From NCBI GenBank assembly GCA_003246365.1, contig QKAN01000124.1:1-53995 (forward strand): a DNA stretch of 53,995 nucleotides. The letters run 5' to 3'. Positions within the stretch are counted from its first letter, which is position 1; each line of letters begins with the position of its first letter. This DNA is from Clostridia bacterium. GTDB taxonomy: Bacteria; Bacillota; Clostridia; Christensenellales; CAG-138. The notes under the pieces were generated by a model. That model made no database searches. It saw nothing but the letters and a program-made list of their open reading frames with translations, and had not been told where the DNA came from. The position numbers and the translations under genes were made by a program. This document shows positions 25,487 to 34,843 of the stretch, piece after piece.

Positions 25487-25966
25487 TTGAAACGATTTTT
25501 TATGATTTTAATCTGTGCAAGTCTTTTACTTGGCACAGGTTGTGCCAAAGACAACAAAACTCAGGAACACGCCGAAGAACGGGTGCAAGCCTTTGCAAAC
25601 GCGATTAATTACGACTATGAAACGCCGGAAAAAATCTATGCATATCTAACGCACGATTTTCGGGACTCCATGACAGAGGAAGCGTTTACGGAGGCGTTCA
25701 ACAAAGAACGCTCTTATCCGTATCTTGTGCCGCTCTTTATCAATTACCGTTCGATCGAGATGAGCGACGATTTAGCAAGCGGTACAGCGCATTTTTCTCA
25801 GGCGGCGCGCCTGCCCGGCATGAAGTATGATCTTTCGTTTGTGTATGAAAACGGCGACTATTACATGATTGCATTCGAAAATTTTCCGGACGGAAGTTAT
25901 CTGGATAAATTCGAGGATATACCATATTCGCTGGATAGTTATTTTGATGTGGACAAGATGGATTAG
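25487..25966 (+). CDS. Small lipoprotein of unknown function
   Basis: 159 residues beginning at TTG 25487, two bases after the permease stop. A hydrophobic signal (FFMILICASLLLGTGC, Cys19) suggests lipid attachment; the rest is soluble, acidic and rich in Tyr and Phe (INYDYETPEKIYAYLTHDF, FVYENGDYYMIAFENFPDG). The layout recalls NTF2-like accessory lipoproteins, but I cannot assign a family. Its place between the purine importer and the xanthine dehydrogenase genes suggests a role at the cell surface in purine uptake, by position only. Confidence 0.65.
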   Translation: MKRFFMILICASLLLGTGCAKDNKTQEHAEERVQAFANAINYDYETPEKIYAYLTHDFRDSMTEEAFTEAFNKERSYPYLVPLFINYRSIEMSDDLASGTAHFSQAARLPGMKYDLSFVYENGDYYMIAFENFPDGSYLDKFEDIPYSLDSYFDVDKMD

Positions 25967-26022
25967 CGAGAGCTAACAAAATGGCTTAATGACAGAACCG
26001 CAACTTTACGGGAGGGAAATGA

Positions 26023-28365
26023 ATGGGCATCGGGCAAGGCGTACAAAAGACGGACGCCGTGCAAAAGGCGATGGGCACGGCAAAATTCGTTGAAGATATG
26101 ATTCCGCAAAACGCGCTGTATGCCAAGGTTTTGCACAGCACCGTTGCAAACGGACTTGTAACAAGTATCGATTGCAGCGAAGCATGGGAAATACCCGGCG
26201 TAAAGGCGATTATAACCTGTTTTGACGTGCCGGATGTGCCGTTTATTACGGCGGGACACCCGCTGAGCTTTGACCCAAACCATGACGATGTGCGCGATCG
26301 GCTGATTTTAAGCAAGCGCGTGCGGTTTTATGGAGACGAAATTGCGGCGGTTGCGGCGGTAAACCCGCTTGTTGCGCTCAAGGCTGTCGAAGCGATTCGC
26401 GTTTCATACGAAACATACGAGCCGGTATTTACCCCCGAAACTTCGATCAATTGCGAGCATCCCGTGAATCCGGATTATCCGACAAATGAGCTTTCCCGAC
26501 TGGACTTTTCCATTCAGGGATCGGATGTGACATGGAACAAAGCAAAATTTTCCGCAGATGAAAAGATAGCGAATCGTGAGGACTTGATTGCGGAGCATTT
26601 CTATGTGCCTGCCGTGCACGCGGCGCATATCGAAAACAACGGCTGCCTTGCTTATATGGAAGGCGAGCGAATGGTCATCGTTACCTGCAATCAGGTGCCG
26701 TTTACAACGCGGCGCAATATTGCTTCGGCGCTGGGGATTCCGCTCGGAAAAGTAAAGGTAATAAAGCCTTTTCTCGGCGGTGGCTTTGGCAACAAACAGG
26801 ATACGCTATACGAACCGATTGCTGCGATGCTCTCGCAGAAACTGGGTGGTGTTTGCGTTGCGCTGATTATGACGCGCGAAGAGACGTTCATGTGCAGTCG
26901 CACAAGGCACGCAATGGATTTTTATTCCGCACTTGAGCTGGACGAAGCCGGAAAAATGACAAAGCGCGCGGTGCGAATCAACGCAAACGGCGGCGCTTAC
27001 GCCGCGCATGCGCATGCGATTGCAGCATATGCGGTAACCAACTATTTTCAAACCTATTCCGCAAGCGATGTGCAAATTGGCGAATCTTCCACGATGTACA
27101 CGAACTTGCCGTCCGCGGCAGCCATGCGCGGATACGGAATACCGCAGCTTACGTTTGCAATGGAAAGCCAGATGGACGACATGGCAAAGCGGATCGGTGT
27201 AGACCCGATCGCGTTTCGCAAGCTAAACATGATGAAAAAAGGGTTTCTGGACCCGTTTGATCACTTCATTGTGGAAAGCTACGGACTGGAAGCTTGCGTT
27301 GACAAAGGCATGGAAGCGATGGATTGGTCCCGCAAACGGAAAGAATACGACGAATTCAACCGTAATTCGCCGAAGCTGAAAAAAGGCGTCGGCATGTCCA
27401 TATTCTCCTACAAAACAGGCGTTTATCCGCTGCAAATAGAAAACGGAGCCTGCCGCATCGTTTTAAACGAAGACGGAACGGCGCAGATTCAGATCGGCGC
27501 TACAGATCTAGGTCAAGGTTCGGATACCGCATTGGCGCAAATTGCATCTGAGCTCTTGACGATACCGGAAGAACGTTTAACGGTTATGAGCGCGCAGGAT
27601 ACGGACGTAACCCCGTATGACGCTGGCGCATATGCTTCGCGGCAAACGTATGTATCCGGCGGCGCGGTTAAAAAAGCGGCGGAAATGCTGAAAGAAAAAA
27701 TACTGATGCGAACGGCTGAAGTAAAAAAATGCGCCGTTGAACCATTGACCCTGCAAAACGAAGTAATTGTTGACACGATGACAGGGGAAACCGTTGCGAC
27801 CATCGCAGAAATTGCGGCGTTCGTTCAATATTGTAACGATCACGTACTGCAAACCGAGCAATTGACGGCGGAAGCGACATACACCTGCATGAGCAACACC
27901 TTTGCATTTGGCGCATGCTTTGCCGACATTGAAGTAGATATACCGCTCGGCAAGGTTAAAATCAAAAAGATATTCAATGTTCACGACAGCGGAACGATAA
28001 TCAACCCGAAACTTGCGGCGGCACAGGTGCACGGTGGCGTTGGTATGGGCGTTGGATACGCTATGAGCGAACAATTGCAATACGACCCGAAGACGGGGCG
28101 TATGCTGAACGATAATTTTCTGGATTATAAGATTCCAACCAGTATGGATGTTCCGCCGATGGAAGTGCAGTTTGTGGAAACTTATGAACCATCTGGTCCG
28201 TTTGGAAACAAGGCGCTCGGAGAGCCGCCGATTATACCGCAATCTGCTGCAATTCGCAATGCGATTTTGCACGCAACGGATGTTTCTATCCACAAGCTGC
28301 CCATGACGCCGCAAAACCTTGTGGAAGCGTTTATCGATGCGGGGTTGATCTGCGAGGACGACTGA
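26023..28365 (+). CDS. Xanthine dehydrogenase, molybdenum-binding subunit
   Basis: 780 residues, the usual length of XdhA-type large subunits. Features are the N-terminal ald_Xan_dh a/b hammerhead (about 10-120), the GGGFGNKQD motif (about 250-258), AAMRGYGIPQ, the QGSDTALAQIASE cofactor loop, and near the C-terminus KALGEPP whose Glu is the catalytic base of this family. It hydroxylates purines (xanthine, hypoxanthine or a relative) at a molybdopterin centre in the cytoplasm. It needs the FAD and 2Fe-2S subunits encoded next. No maturation factor for the cofactor lies nearby. AGGGAAATGA precedes the ATG. Confidence 0.93.
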   Translation: MGIGQGVQKTDAVQKAMGTAKFVEDMIPQNALYAKVLHSTVANGLVTSIDCSEAWEIPGVKAIITCFDVPDVPFITAGHPLSFDPNHDDVRDRLILSKRVRFYGDEIAAVAAVNPLVALKAVEAIRVSYETYEPVFTPETSINCEHPVNPDYPTNELSRLDFSIQGSDVTWNKAKFSADEKIANREDLIAEHFYVPAVHAAHIENNGCLAYMEGERMVIVTCNQVPFTTRRNIASALGIPLGKVKVIKPFLGGGFGNKQDTLYEPIAAMLSQKLGGVCVALIMTREETFMCSRTRHAMDFYSALELDEAGKMTKRAVRINANGGAYAAHAHAIAAYAVTNYFQTYSASDVQIGESSTMYTNLPSAAAMRGYGIPQLTFAMESQMDDMAKRIGVDPIAFRKLNMMKKGFLDPFDHFIVESYGLEACVDKGMEAMDWSRKRKEYDEFNRNSPKLKKGVGMSIFSYKTGVYPLQIENGACRIVLNEDGTAQIQIGATDLGQGSDTALAQIASELLTIPEERLTVMSAQDTDVTPYDAGAYASRQTYVSGGAVKKAAEMLKEKILMRTAEVKKCAVEPLTLQNEVIVDTMTGETVATIAEIAAFVQYCNDHVLQTEQLTAEATYTCMSNTFAFGACFADIEVDIPLGKVKIKKIFNVHDSGTIINPKLAAAQVHGGVGMGVGYAMSEQLQYDPKTGRMLNDNFLDYKIPTSMDVPPMEVQFVETYEPSGPFGNKALGEPPIIPQSAAIRNAILHATDVSIHKLPMTPQNLVEAFIDAGLICEDD

Positions 28366-28382
28366 GGAAGGGACAATAGGCA

Positions 28383-29273
28383 ATGTACGATATTAAGAAA
28401 ACCTGCGCTGTATACTCAGTTTCGGAGGCGCTGCAACTGTTGCAGGAAAATCCAGGCGCGCTCATTGTCAACGGCGGAACCGATGTGATGATCCGTTTAA
28501 AAGAACGAAAGATCAAAGAAGCGGTGCTCGTGAGCGTCTTACACGTTGAAGAATTGCGCGGCGTTTCGCTTCGCGACAATGGTGATATTGCAATTGGAGC
28601 GGGAACCACGTTTGACGAGATCTATCAAAATGCGTTGATACGCGAGAATATACCTGCGCTTGCGTATGCCGCAAATCAGGTCGGCAGTCCGCAAATTCGC
28701 CATGTTGCGACGATTGGCGGTAACATTTGCAACGGCGCGGTCAGCGCGGACAGTGTGCCGACTTTGCTTTGCTACGATGCTATGCTTGAAATAGCAGATT
28801 GCAACGGAATACATACCCTGCCGCTCAGAGGATTTCACACGGGGCCGGGTATGGTCGGTTTAGATAAAACGCGCGAACTATTGCAAACAATCATCATACC
28901 GAGGAATGAATACGAGAATCGATCTGCCTCTTATATAAAATTCGGTCAAAGGAACGCGATGGAGATTGCCACGCTTGGCTGTGCCGTCAGCGTACATCTT
29001 TCCGCAGACAAATGTAGTATTTCGGATATTCGAATTGCGATGAGCGTTGCGGCGCCAACGCCGCTGCGTTGCAGAGAAACGGAGAAGAGCCTGATCGGTG
29101 CGCCGCTGACAAAACAAACGATATCTGCGCTCCGGAAAGGCGTGCTAAACGAAGTAAAACCGCGCGACAGCTGGCGTGCATCCAAACAGTTTCGCTTGCA
29201 GTTGTCAAAGGAATTAAGCGAGCGCGCATTCCGGCAGGCCGTTGAAGCGGCGGGAGGGAAAGTTTATGATTAA
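28383..29273 (+). CDS. Xanthine dehydrogenase, FAD-binding subunit
   Basis: 296 residues with the FAD-binding PF00941-type domain (VNGGTDVMIRLK near 29-40; ATIGGNICNGAVSADSVPTLL near 107-127) and a CO-dehydrogenase flavoprotein C-terminal domain (about 180-290). Transfers electrons from the iron-sulfur subunit to the acceptor. Its end overlaps the 2Fe-2S subunit start by 8 bases, consistent with a stoichiometric complex. Confidence 0.93.
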   Translation: MYDIKKTCAVYSVSEALQLLQENPGALIVNGGTDVMIRLKERKIKEAVLVSVLHVEELRGVSLRDNGDIAIGAGTTFDEIYQNALIRENIPALAYAANQVGSPQIRHVATIGGNICNGAVSADSVPTLLCYDAMLEIADCNGIHTLPLRGFHTGPGMVGLDKTRELLQTIIIPRNEYENRSASYIKFGQRNAMEIATLGCAVSVHLSADKCSISDIRIAMSVAAPTPLRCRETEKSLIGAPLTKQTISALRKGVLNEVKPRDSWRASKQFRLQLSKELSERAFRQAVEAAGGKVYD

Positions 29274-29733
29274 AATAGTCCATATGAACGTGAACGGGAC
29301 CGATGTGGAATTGGGCGTTGACGAATGCGAAAGTTTAACGGATACCTTGCGAAACCGCCTGGGGCTGACCAGCGTAAAGAAAGGCTGCGAAGCGGGCGAA
29401 TGCGGCGCCTGTACAATTTTGCTCGATGGGAAGAGCGTAAACAGCTGCATCTACCTTACTGTGTGGGCGGACGGACACAGCATACTAACCGTGGAAGGGC
29501 TGGAGCACAACAGGGGAGAACTACATCCGATTCAGCAGGCGTTTGTTGACGAGGCTGCGATTCAATGTGGATTTTGCACACCCGGATTAGTTATGACAGG
29601 TGTTGAAATCGCAAACTCCGGCAAAACATATACGCGCGACGAACTGCGCGAGCTAATATCCGGGCATCTTTGCCGCTGTACGGGATACGAAAACATATTA
29701 AACGCATTAGAAAAGGTGTTGGGTAAAAAATGA
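29266..29733 (+). CDS. Xanthine dehydrogenase, 2Fe-2S subunit
   Basis: 155 residues. The plant-ferredoxin-like cluster is formed by Cys41, Cys46, Cys49 and Cys61 (CEAGECGAC). The second, all-helical cluster domain has Cys101, Cys104, Cys136 and Cys138 (CGFCTPG, CRCTG). It passes electrons between the molybdenum and FAD subunits. Start ATG 29266 is supported by GGAGGG 8-13 bases upstream. The stop overlaps the deaminase start as ATGA. Confidence 0.94.
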   Translation: MIKIVHMNVNGTDVELGVDECESLTDTLRNRLGLTSVKKGCEAGECGACTILLDGKSVNSCIYLTVWADGHSILTVEGLEHNRGELHPIQQAFVDEAAIQCGFCTPGLVMTGVEIANSGKTYTRDELRELISGHLCRCTGYENILNALEKVLGKK

Positions 29734-30224
29734 GCGCTGAACAGCGGGATGTTGAATATTTAAAGCAGGCAAATGAGGTTGCAAAGCAAGCCAGAGCGAG
29801 CGGAAACACGCCGTTTGGCGCAATACTTGTCGACGAGAGTGGAATCGTTCTGATGAAGCAAGGCAACGCCGAGGGCGACACGGGAGACGCAACAGCACAT
29901 GCCGAAATGGCGCTTGCGTCCCGCGCCAGCCGTGCATTTTCCAAAGAGACGCTTTGGAAAAGCACGCTGTACACCACCTGCGAACCATGCCCGATGTGTA
30001 CGGGCGCAATATATTGGGCAAATATCGGGCGCATTGTCTATGGCGTTTCGGAACGGCGGCTTTTGGAGCTCACCGGCAGCGATGAGAAAAACCCGACTTT
30101 TTCTATGGGCGCAGAGGCGGTTATACGCTCCGGTCAAAAAGATATTCATGTGACAGGTCCGATACCGGAGATGGAATCGGAAATTACTGCGGTGCACGAG
30201 GGATTCTGGAACAAAAACAACTGA
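29730..30224 (+). CDS. Guanine-deaminase-like nucleoside deaminase
   Basis: 164 residues of the cytidine/deoxycytidylate deaminase fold. Zinc ligands are His57 with catalytic Glu59 (HAEM) and Cys87/Cys90 (EPCPMC). Length and the C-terminal region (VYGVSERRL...) fit the GuaD-type bacterial guanine deaminases more than tRNA adenosine deaminase TadA, and its operon supports guanine to xanthine. The product would feed the xanthine dehydrogenase encoded just upstream. Confidence 0.85.
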   Translation: MSAEQRDVEYLKQANEVAKQARASGNTPFGAILVDESGIVLMKQGNAEGDTGDATAHAEMALASRASRAFSKETLWKSTLYTTCEPCPMCTGAIYWANIGRIVYGVSERRLLELTGSDEKNPTFSMGAEAVIRSGQKDIHVTGPIPEMESEITAVHEGFWNKNN

Positions 30225-30237
30225 AAGGGCGAACATC

Positions 30238-32001
30238 GTGCGTACATTCGAGGAAATTCGCGAGACAATCTTAGCGGGGCTTGGCAATCAACCGTGCGAC
30301 CTGAAACTGGAAAACGTCCGGTTGGTGAATGTCTGTTCGCGTGAAATATATTCGACAAATATCTACATTCATAACGGCCGCGTGGTTTCAATCAGCCCGG
30401 AAGCCGATTTAAAGTCGTTTCAAACAATTTCTTGCGGCGGAAAAATTGCCATTCCGGGGCTGATCGATACGCATATGCATTTTGAAACGACAATGCTCTC
30501 GCCGGAAGCGCTTTCTGCGGTCGTTGTGCCGAAAGGCACGACAACTTTGTGCGCTGATTTAATGGAAATTGCCAACGTTGCCGGCGAAGCCGGCATTCAG
30601 GCGATGCTGGATTCAATCAACGCGTTACCGTACCGCATGTTGGTTGAAGTATCGTCGCGTGTGCCGACTGCACCGGGGCTTGAAACCACCGGGGCTACAC
30701 TAGGCGCCAAAGAAGTGCGCCAAATTTTGGATTGGCCGGAGAGCATCAGTCTCGGCGAACTGGATCCATCGAAAATTCTGTTTGTCAAAGATGAATACCT
30801 GCAAAAGATCGCAGACACACTCAGTCGGCGAAAGATTGTAAACGGCCACGCGATTGGGCGCATGGGGCAGGAACTGAATGTATACGCTTCAGCAGGAATA
30901 TCGGACGATCACGAATGTGTCAATGCAGAGGAAATGATTGCGCGTTTAAGGCTCGGCATGCGTGTACTCATCCGCGAAGGAAGCACGGAGCGCAACGCGG
31001 ATGCGCTGTTGCGGGCCGCAATTGAAAACGATGTGCCATTGGACGGCTTGTGCTTTTGTACGGATGATAAACATCCTTCGGAAATCCGCGAAGAAGGCCA
31101 CATCAACTATATTGTTCGCCGCGCAATTGAGCTCGGCATGAAACCCGTTGACGCAATTCGCATTGCAACCATCAACGCGGCGCGGCATATTCGCATGGAC
31201 GACGAAATCGGTTCCATTACGCCGGGGCGGCGAGCAGACATCCTACTGATGGACAGTCTTGAACGAGTTGAACCCGATATGGTTTTTTATGAGGGAAAAC
31301 TGGTTGCGAGCGATGGTGCGTTAACGCAAGCCTGTACAATACAGCAATATCCGGCTTGGATTCTGGATACGGTAAGCCTGAAAAAGCCTATCACGGAAGA
31401 ATCATTTGCCGTTGCAGCAAAAGCAGGGGATTCAAACCGCGTCAAGGCGATTGAGCTGATTGGCTTACAAATTATAAACAAAAGCTTTATTGCAGATTTA
31501 CCTGTTTATAACGGACGAATCTGTGTCGATGTGGACGCAGACATTTTGAAACTTGCGGTTGTTGAGCGATACGGAAAAAACGGCAACGTCGGTGTAGGTT
31601 TTGTCAAAGGATTTCAACTCAAGCGCGGCGCTTTGGCGTTTTCCACCAGCCATGATCACCATAACATTGTAGTTGTAGGCACAAACGATCTAGATATGTC
31701 GGCGGCGGTGAACGAAGTTGTTCGGTTGCATGGCGGCCTTGCCGCGGCGGACGACGGACACGCAATTGCAAGCATGAGTCTGCCGATTGGCGGACTGATG
31801 AGTGACAAATGCGCGGAGGACGTAATAACGGAACTCGATGCATTAAACCGCGCCGCGCGTCAACTCGGCTGTCCCATGAAAGCGCCGTTTATGACGCTCA
31901 GTTTTGTTTCGCTTCCAACTGTGCCGGAACTTGGGTTGACGGATATGGGCCTTATCGATGTTATGGCGCATCAATTGATCCCACTTGTGATTGACGAATG
32001 A
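30238..32001 (+). CDS. ade: Adenine deaminase
   Basis: 587 residues, GTG start. The amidohydrolase-fold core has the metal-binding THMHFETTMLSPE motif (about 80-92), NGHAIGRMG, SDDHECV and the conserved TDDKHPSEI. The C-terminal adenine-deaminase domain (about 415-580) includes STSHDHHNIVVVG. The reaction is adenine to hypoxanthine plus ammonia in the cytoplasm. It ends the purine operon and, with the guanine deaminase and xanthine dehydrogenase, gives a route from all purine bases to oxidised purines. Confidence 0.94.
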   Translation: MRTFEEIRETILAGLGNQPCDLKLENVRLVNVCSREIYSTNIYIHNGRVVSISPEADLKSFQTISCGGKIAIPGLIDTHMHFETTMLSPEALSAVVVPKGTTTLCADLMEIANVAGEAGIQAMLDSINALPYRMLVEVSSRVPTAPGLETTGATLGAKEVRQILDWPESISLGELDPSKILFVKDEYLQKIADTLSRRKIVNGHAIGRMGQELNVYASAGISDDHECVNAEEMIARLRLGMRVLIREGSTERNADALLRAAIENDVPLDGLCFCTDDKHPSEIREEGHINYIVRRAIELGMKPVDAIRIATINAARHIRMDDEIGSITPGRRADILLMDSLERVEPDMVFYEGKLVASDGALTQACTIQQYPAWILDTVSLKKPITEESFAVAAKAGDSNRVKAIELIGLQIINKSFIADLPVYNGRICVDVDADILKLAVVERYGKNGNVGVGFVKGFQLKRGALAFSTSHDHHNIVVVGTNDLDMSAAVNEVVRLHGGLAAADDGHAIASMSLPIGGLMSDKCAEDVITELDALNRAARQLGCPMKAPFMTLSFVSLPTVPELGLTDMGLIDVMAHQLIPLVIDE

Positions 32002-32049
32002 GGCAATAATTCGGAAAAAATCATGTAAGAGAAATAGAAAATAACTCAG

Positions 32050-32110
32050 AAAAGCACCTCTAGAAGTTACTTGGTTCGATGAACCGGAGATAACGTAAGG
32101 GGTGCTTTTT
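32050..32110 (+). terminator. Purine operon terminator
   Basis: Outer stem AAAAGCACC (32050-32058) / GGTGCTTTT (32101-32109) encloses inner pairs GGTTC-GAT-GAACC and GTTA/TAAC, ending in a T run. An unusually long but convincing intrinsic terminator. Confidence 0.8.
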
Positions 32111-32334
32111 CGCACTTGCAACAAATCGTTGCATCATCTGAACTGCATAATCGGAACAGGGAAGGTACGATGCGAAAAATTGTGCTGTTTGTTTTTCACG
32201 AACGATAATTTTACGGCGTTTGATGTTGCAAATAAAAAAGTTTATTGAACACTTGAGCCTGAAAAATTCGTGTTTTCATTCGATTTTTCAGGTGATTGTT
32301 TGCGAGACGATGAGGCCTCGAACTGCCACACCGC

Positions 32335-32379
32335 TTGACTTGATAAAGTTGTCAGTTTATAATTTATAAAGTATGACAA
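32335..32379 (+). promoter_or_regulatory. Promoter with bipartite BusR-like operator
   Basis: TTGACT (32335-32340), a 17-base spacer and a perfect TATAAT (32358-32363). An inverted pair TTGTCA (32349-32354) and TGACAA (32374-32379), centres 25 bases apart, brackets the -10 and the start point. Characterised BusR proteins bind two widely separated inverted half-sites of GTGAC/GTCAC type, so this pair is a plausible equivalent. Confidence 0.68.
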
Positions 32380-32405
32380 TAAATGCTTTTTAGCGAGGGC
32401 ATCGT

Positions 32406-33086
32406 ATGAGTGATGTAGAACGCTCACCAAATTATTTGAAAATCGCCATCCGGATCGCGGAAAGGATTGCAGGCGGCGATATGACCGTTGGACAACGGGT
32501 ATCTGGAAGGTCGTCGCTGGCGCCGGAATACGGGGTTTCCCCGGAAACGATACGTCGTGCGCTGAAACTGCTGGCGGACATGAAAATCGTAGACATCAAA
32601 GACAAGAGCGGCGTTTATGTTCTTTCGGCGGATAATGCGAAAAGATATCTCAAGAATTTTGAAGGCTGGAACGAACAGCGCGAATCGAGAAATAAATTCA
32701 AAGCGTTGCTGGCGCAAAGCAGCGAATTGAATCGACAAATTGCGAAAGCATACGATGATATTTCGAATTCGCTGGAGGCCATTTCTGCTTCCAGCCGAAA
32801 TTTACCCACATATGAAGTTCGGGTGAGTTCGGATTCACCGCAAGTTGGAAAAAGCATTGGTGCAATCAAGTTTTGGCAGTCAACCGGCGCAACGATTATT
32901 GCGATTCGGCGCGCGCAAAACCTGATTGTTTCCCCCGGGCCTTATGCGGAGTTATACGGCGGGGATGTTGTCGTTTTTGTCGGGGACGCTGCCACTGTTC
33001 AGACCGTTGATCGCTTTTTAGGCGGAAATGACGGCGCGACAGTGCAACTATCCGAACAGAAGGAGGAAGTGAATGATTCAGTTTGA
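32406..33086 (+). CDS. BusR-like GntR/RCK_C regulator
   Basis: 226 residues. An N-terminal GntR winged HTH (about 8-75; VSPETIRRALKLLADMKIVD) and a coiled middle (about 80-125) are joined to an RCK_C/TrkA_C domain (about 135-215; VGKSIGAIKFWQSTGATIIAIRR, then GDVVVFVGD). This architecture is that of BusR, the c-di-AMP-responsive repressor of betaine transporters in lactococci and streptococci. Its end overlaps the osmoprotectant ATPase gene by 14 bases, so it is co-transcribed and probably autoregulated. Response to c-di-AMP is inferred from family knowledge. Confidence 0.82.
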   Translation: MSDVERSPNYLKIAIRIAERIAGGDMTVGQRVSGRSSLAPEYGVSPETIRRALKLLADMKIVDIKDKSGVYVLSADNAKRYLKNFEGWNEQRESRNKFKALLAQSSELNRQIAKAYDDISNSLEAISASSRNLPTYEVRVSSDSPQVGKSIGAIKFWQSTGATIIAIRRAQNLIVSPGPYAELYGGDVVVFVGDAATVQTVDRFLGGNDGATVQLSEQKEEVNDSV

Positions 33087-34185
33087 GAATGTAACCAAAC
33101 GATATGGCGAGATAAATGTTCTGGATGAAATTAGTTTTAAAATTGAACCAGGGCAATTCGCTGTGTTGATCGGTCCTTCGGGATGCGGAAAAACAACGAC
33201 ATTAAAAACGATCAATCGTTTGATTGAACCGGACAGCGGAACCGTCCGGATCGACGACGAAGATATATCGATGGTCAACCGGGTACAGCTAAGGCGTCGG
33301 ATCGGTTATGTAATTCAGCAAATCGGTCTTTTTCCCAATATGACGGTCGCGCAGAATATTACGGTTGTTCCGAAACTTTTGAAATATTCCAAGGAAGAGT
33401 GCGACAAGATCGTGCATGACATGCTGGATATGGTGGACATGCCGTATGAACAGTATGCACATAAATACCCGACGGAGATGTCCGGCGGACAACAGCAAAG
33501 AATTGGCGTACTGCGTGCGCTGGCGGCTTCGCCTCCGATCGTCCTGATGGATGAACCGTTTGGTGCGCTCGACCCGATGACGCGCAGCGCGCTTCAGGAT
33601 GAAATACTGCACCTGCAGAAAAAGCTGAAAAAAACGATTGTATTCGTAACGCACGACATGGAAGAAGCGTTGAATCTGGCCGATGTGATCATCTTCATGG
33701 AAAATGGAAAAATCACGCAGATGGCTCCGCCGGAAGAGATGCTGAAAAACCCGGCAAACGAAACCGTAAAGAATTTTCTCGGCAAACATATTGCGGTAGA
33801 CGATCCGTCGGTTCTGACTGCGGCTGATTTCATTCGCTCAAATGTTGTAACCGTAGACAGCAAAAAAAGTCTTCGCACATGCACGGCGCAGATGATGCGC
33901 AGCAATGTTGACTCTTTAATCGTAACCGACGAAAACGACAAGTATATCGGCACCGTTTCCGTTGAGGACATCAAAGCGGCATCCGGCGATGACCTGCGCG
34001 TTGCCGATGTATTAAAGAACGAACGCGAAACGTTCCGCGTGAACGACGACGCAAAGCGATGCTTTGACATGCTGCTTTCCACAAAAACCAACTATGTAAT
34101 TGTGTTAAGGGACGACGATACCGTCGCCGGCATCATCACAAAAACGAGCATAGCCAAAGCGCTGTCCGAGCGTCTCTGGGGGTGA
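33073..34185 (+). CDS. Osmoprotectant ABC ATPase with CBS domains (OpuCA-like)
   Basis: 370 residues. The NBD (1-~240) has Walker A GPSGCGKTT (about 36-44), signature MSGGQQQRIGV and Walker B IVLMDEPFGALDP. Two CBS domains follow (about 255-310 and 315-368; VVTVDSKKSLRTCTAQMM, FRVNDDAKRCFDMLLS). In OpuCA homologues the CBS pair senses ionic strength or binds c-di-AMP. It powers uptake of glycine betaine, carnitine, choline or related solutes. AAGGAGG precedes the ATG. The pairing with a BusR-like regulator puts two potential c-di-AMP receptors in one operon. Confidence 0.92.
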   Translation: MIQFENVTKRYGEINVLDEISFKIEPGQFAVLIGPSGCGKTTTLKTINRLIEPDSGTVRIDDEDISMVNRVQLRRRIGYVIQQIGLFPNMTVAQNITVVPKLLKYSKEECDKIVHDMLDMVDMPYEQYAHKYPTEMSGGQQQRIGVLRALAASPPIVLMDEPFGALDPMTRSALQDEILHLQKKLKKTIVFVTHDMEEALNLADVIIFMENGKITQMAPPEEMLKNPANETVKNFLGKHIAVDDPSVLTAADFIRSNVVTVDSKKSLRTCTAQMMRSNVDSLIVTDENDKYIGTVSVEDIKAASGDDLRVADVLKNERETFRVNDDAKRCFDMLLSTKTNYVIVLRDDDTVAGIITKTSIAKALSERLWG

Positions 34186-34189
34186 TGGC

Positions 34190-34843
34190 ATGGAGTATCT
34201 GACAAAAATGATCGATCTCTATGGCGCGTCATTGCTTAAAAACATTGGCATACATCTTCTTTACGTGTTTGCTTCGGTCACAATTGGATTCATCCTCGGT
34301 TTAACGCTGGGAATCCTTTTATTCCGCTCGGAAAAATACGCAAAGATCATCCTGCCCGTGCTTTCCGTTTTCAACACCATTCCGGGTATCGTGTTTATCG
34401 GCATCCTGTTCTTGTATCTGGGCATGAAGCCGGCTACCGTTATTATCGCATTATCGATCTATGCGATGTTCCCGGTTTTGAAAAACACGTTTGTCGGGCT
34501 CACCAATGTAGAGCATCGCTATATCGAGGCCGCGCGCGGATGCGGGATGAACAGCAGACAAATTTTGTTTCGCGTTGAACTACCGCTCGCGATTCCGACG
34601 ATTATCGGCGGACTGCGCATGGCGACGATTTATACCGTCAGTTGGACCGTGCTTGCCGCGATGATCGGTCTTGGCGGTTTGGGTGAGTTTATCTATCAGG
34701 GAATTAACATCAACCGGAACGACATCATTTTATTGGGCGCGATTCCGGCCGCGATATTAGCGATTGTTCTGGGCGTGCTGATCGATGTGCTTCAGCGCAA
34801 AGTGACGCCGCGCGGAATTCGAAAGGAGATCAATCGATCATGA
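34190..34843 (+). CDS. Osmoprotectant ABC permease 1 (OpuCB-like)
   Basis: 217 residues with about five to six membrane helices and the permease EAA loop (YIEAARGCGMNSRQILFRVELPLA). It follows the ATPase by four bases and overlaps the second permease by 4 bases (ATGA). Small size and sequence fit the OpuB/OpuC/ProW-type subunits that lack a fused binding domain. Confidence 0.92.
   Translation: MEYLTKMIDLYGASLLKNIGIHLLYVFASVTIGFILGLTLGILLFRSEKYAKIILPVLSVFNTIPGIVFIGILFLYLGMKPATVIIALSIYAMFPVLKNTFVGLTNVEHRYIEAARGCGMNSRQILFRVELPLAIPTIIGGLRMATIYTVSWTVLAAMIGLGGLGEFIYQGININRNDIILLGAIPAAILAIVLGVLIDVLQRKVTPRGIRKEINRS

Larger units (their letters stand above)
32002..32405 (+). other. Intergenic region, ade to BusR-like gene
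   Basis: 404 bases with no gene I can support. It holds the purine-operon terminator (32050-32110), an AT-rich perfect 10-bp inverted repeat CCTGAAAAAT (32258-32267) / ATTTTTCAGG (32283-32292) of unknown role, and the promoter/operator of the following osmoprotectant operon. Confidence 0.55.

Noticed and set aside
27577-28383. A 268-codon open frame on the minus strand
   Set aside because: Antisense to the xanthine dehydrogenase large subunit, with no motifs; the sense strand is well supported.
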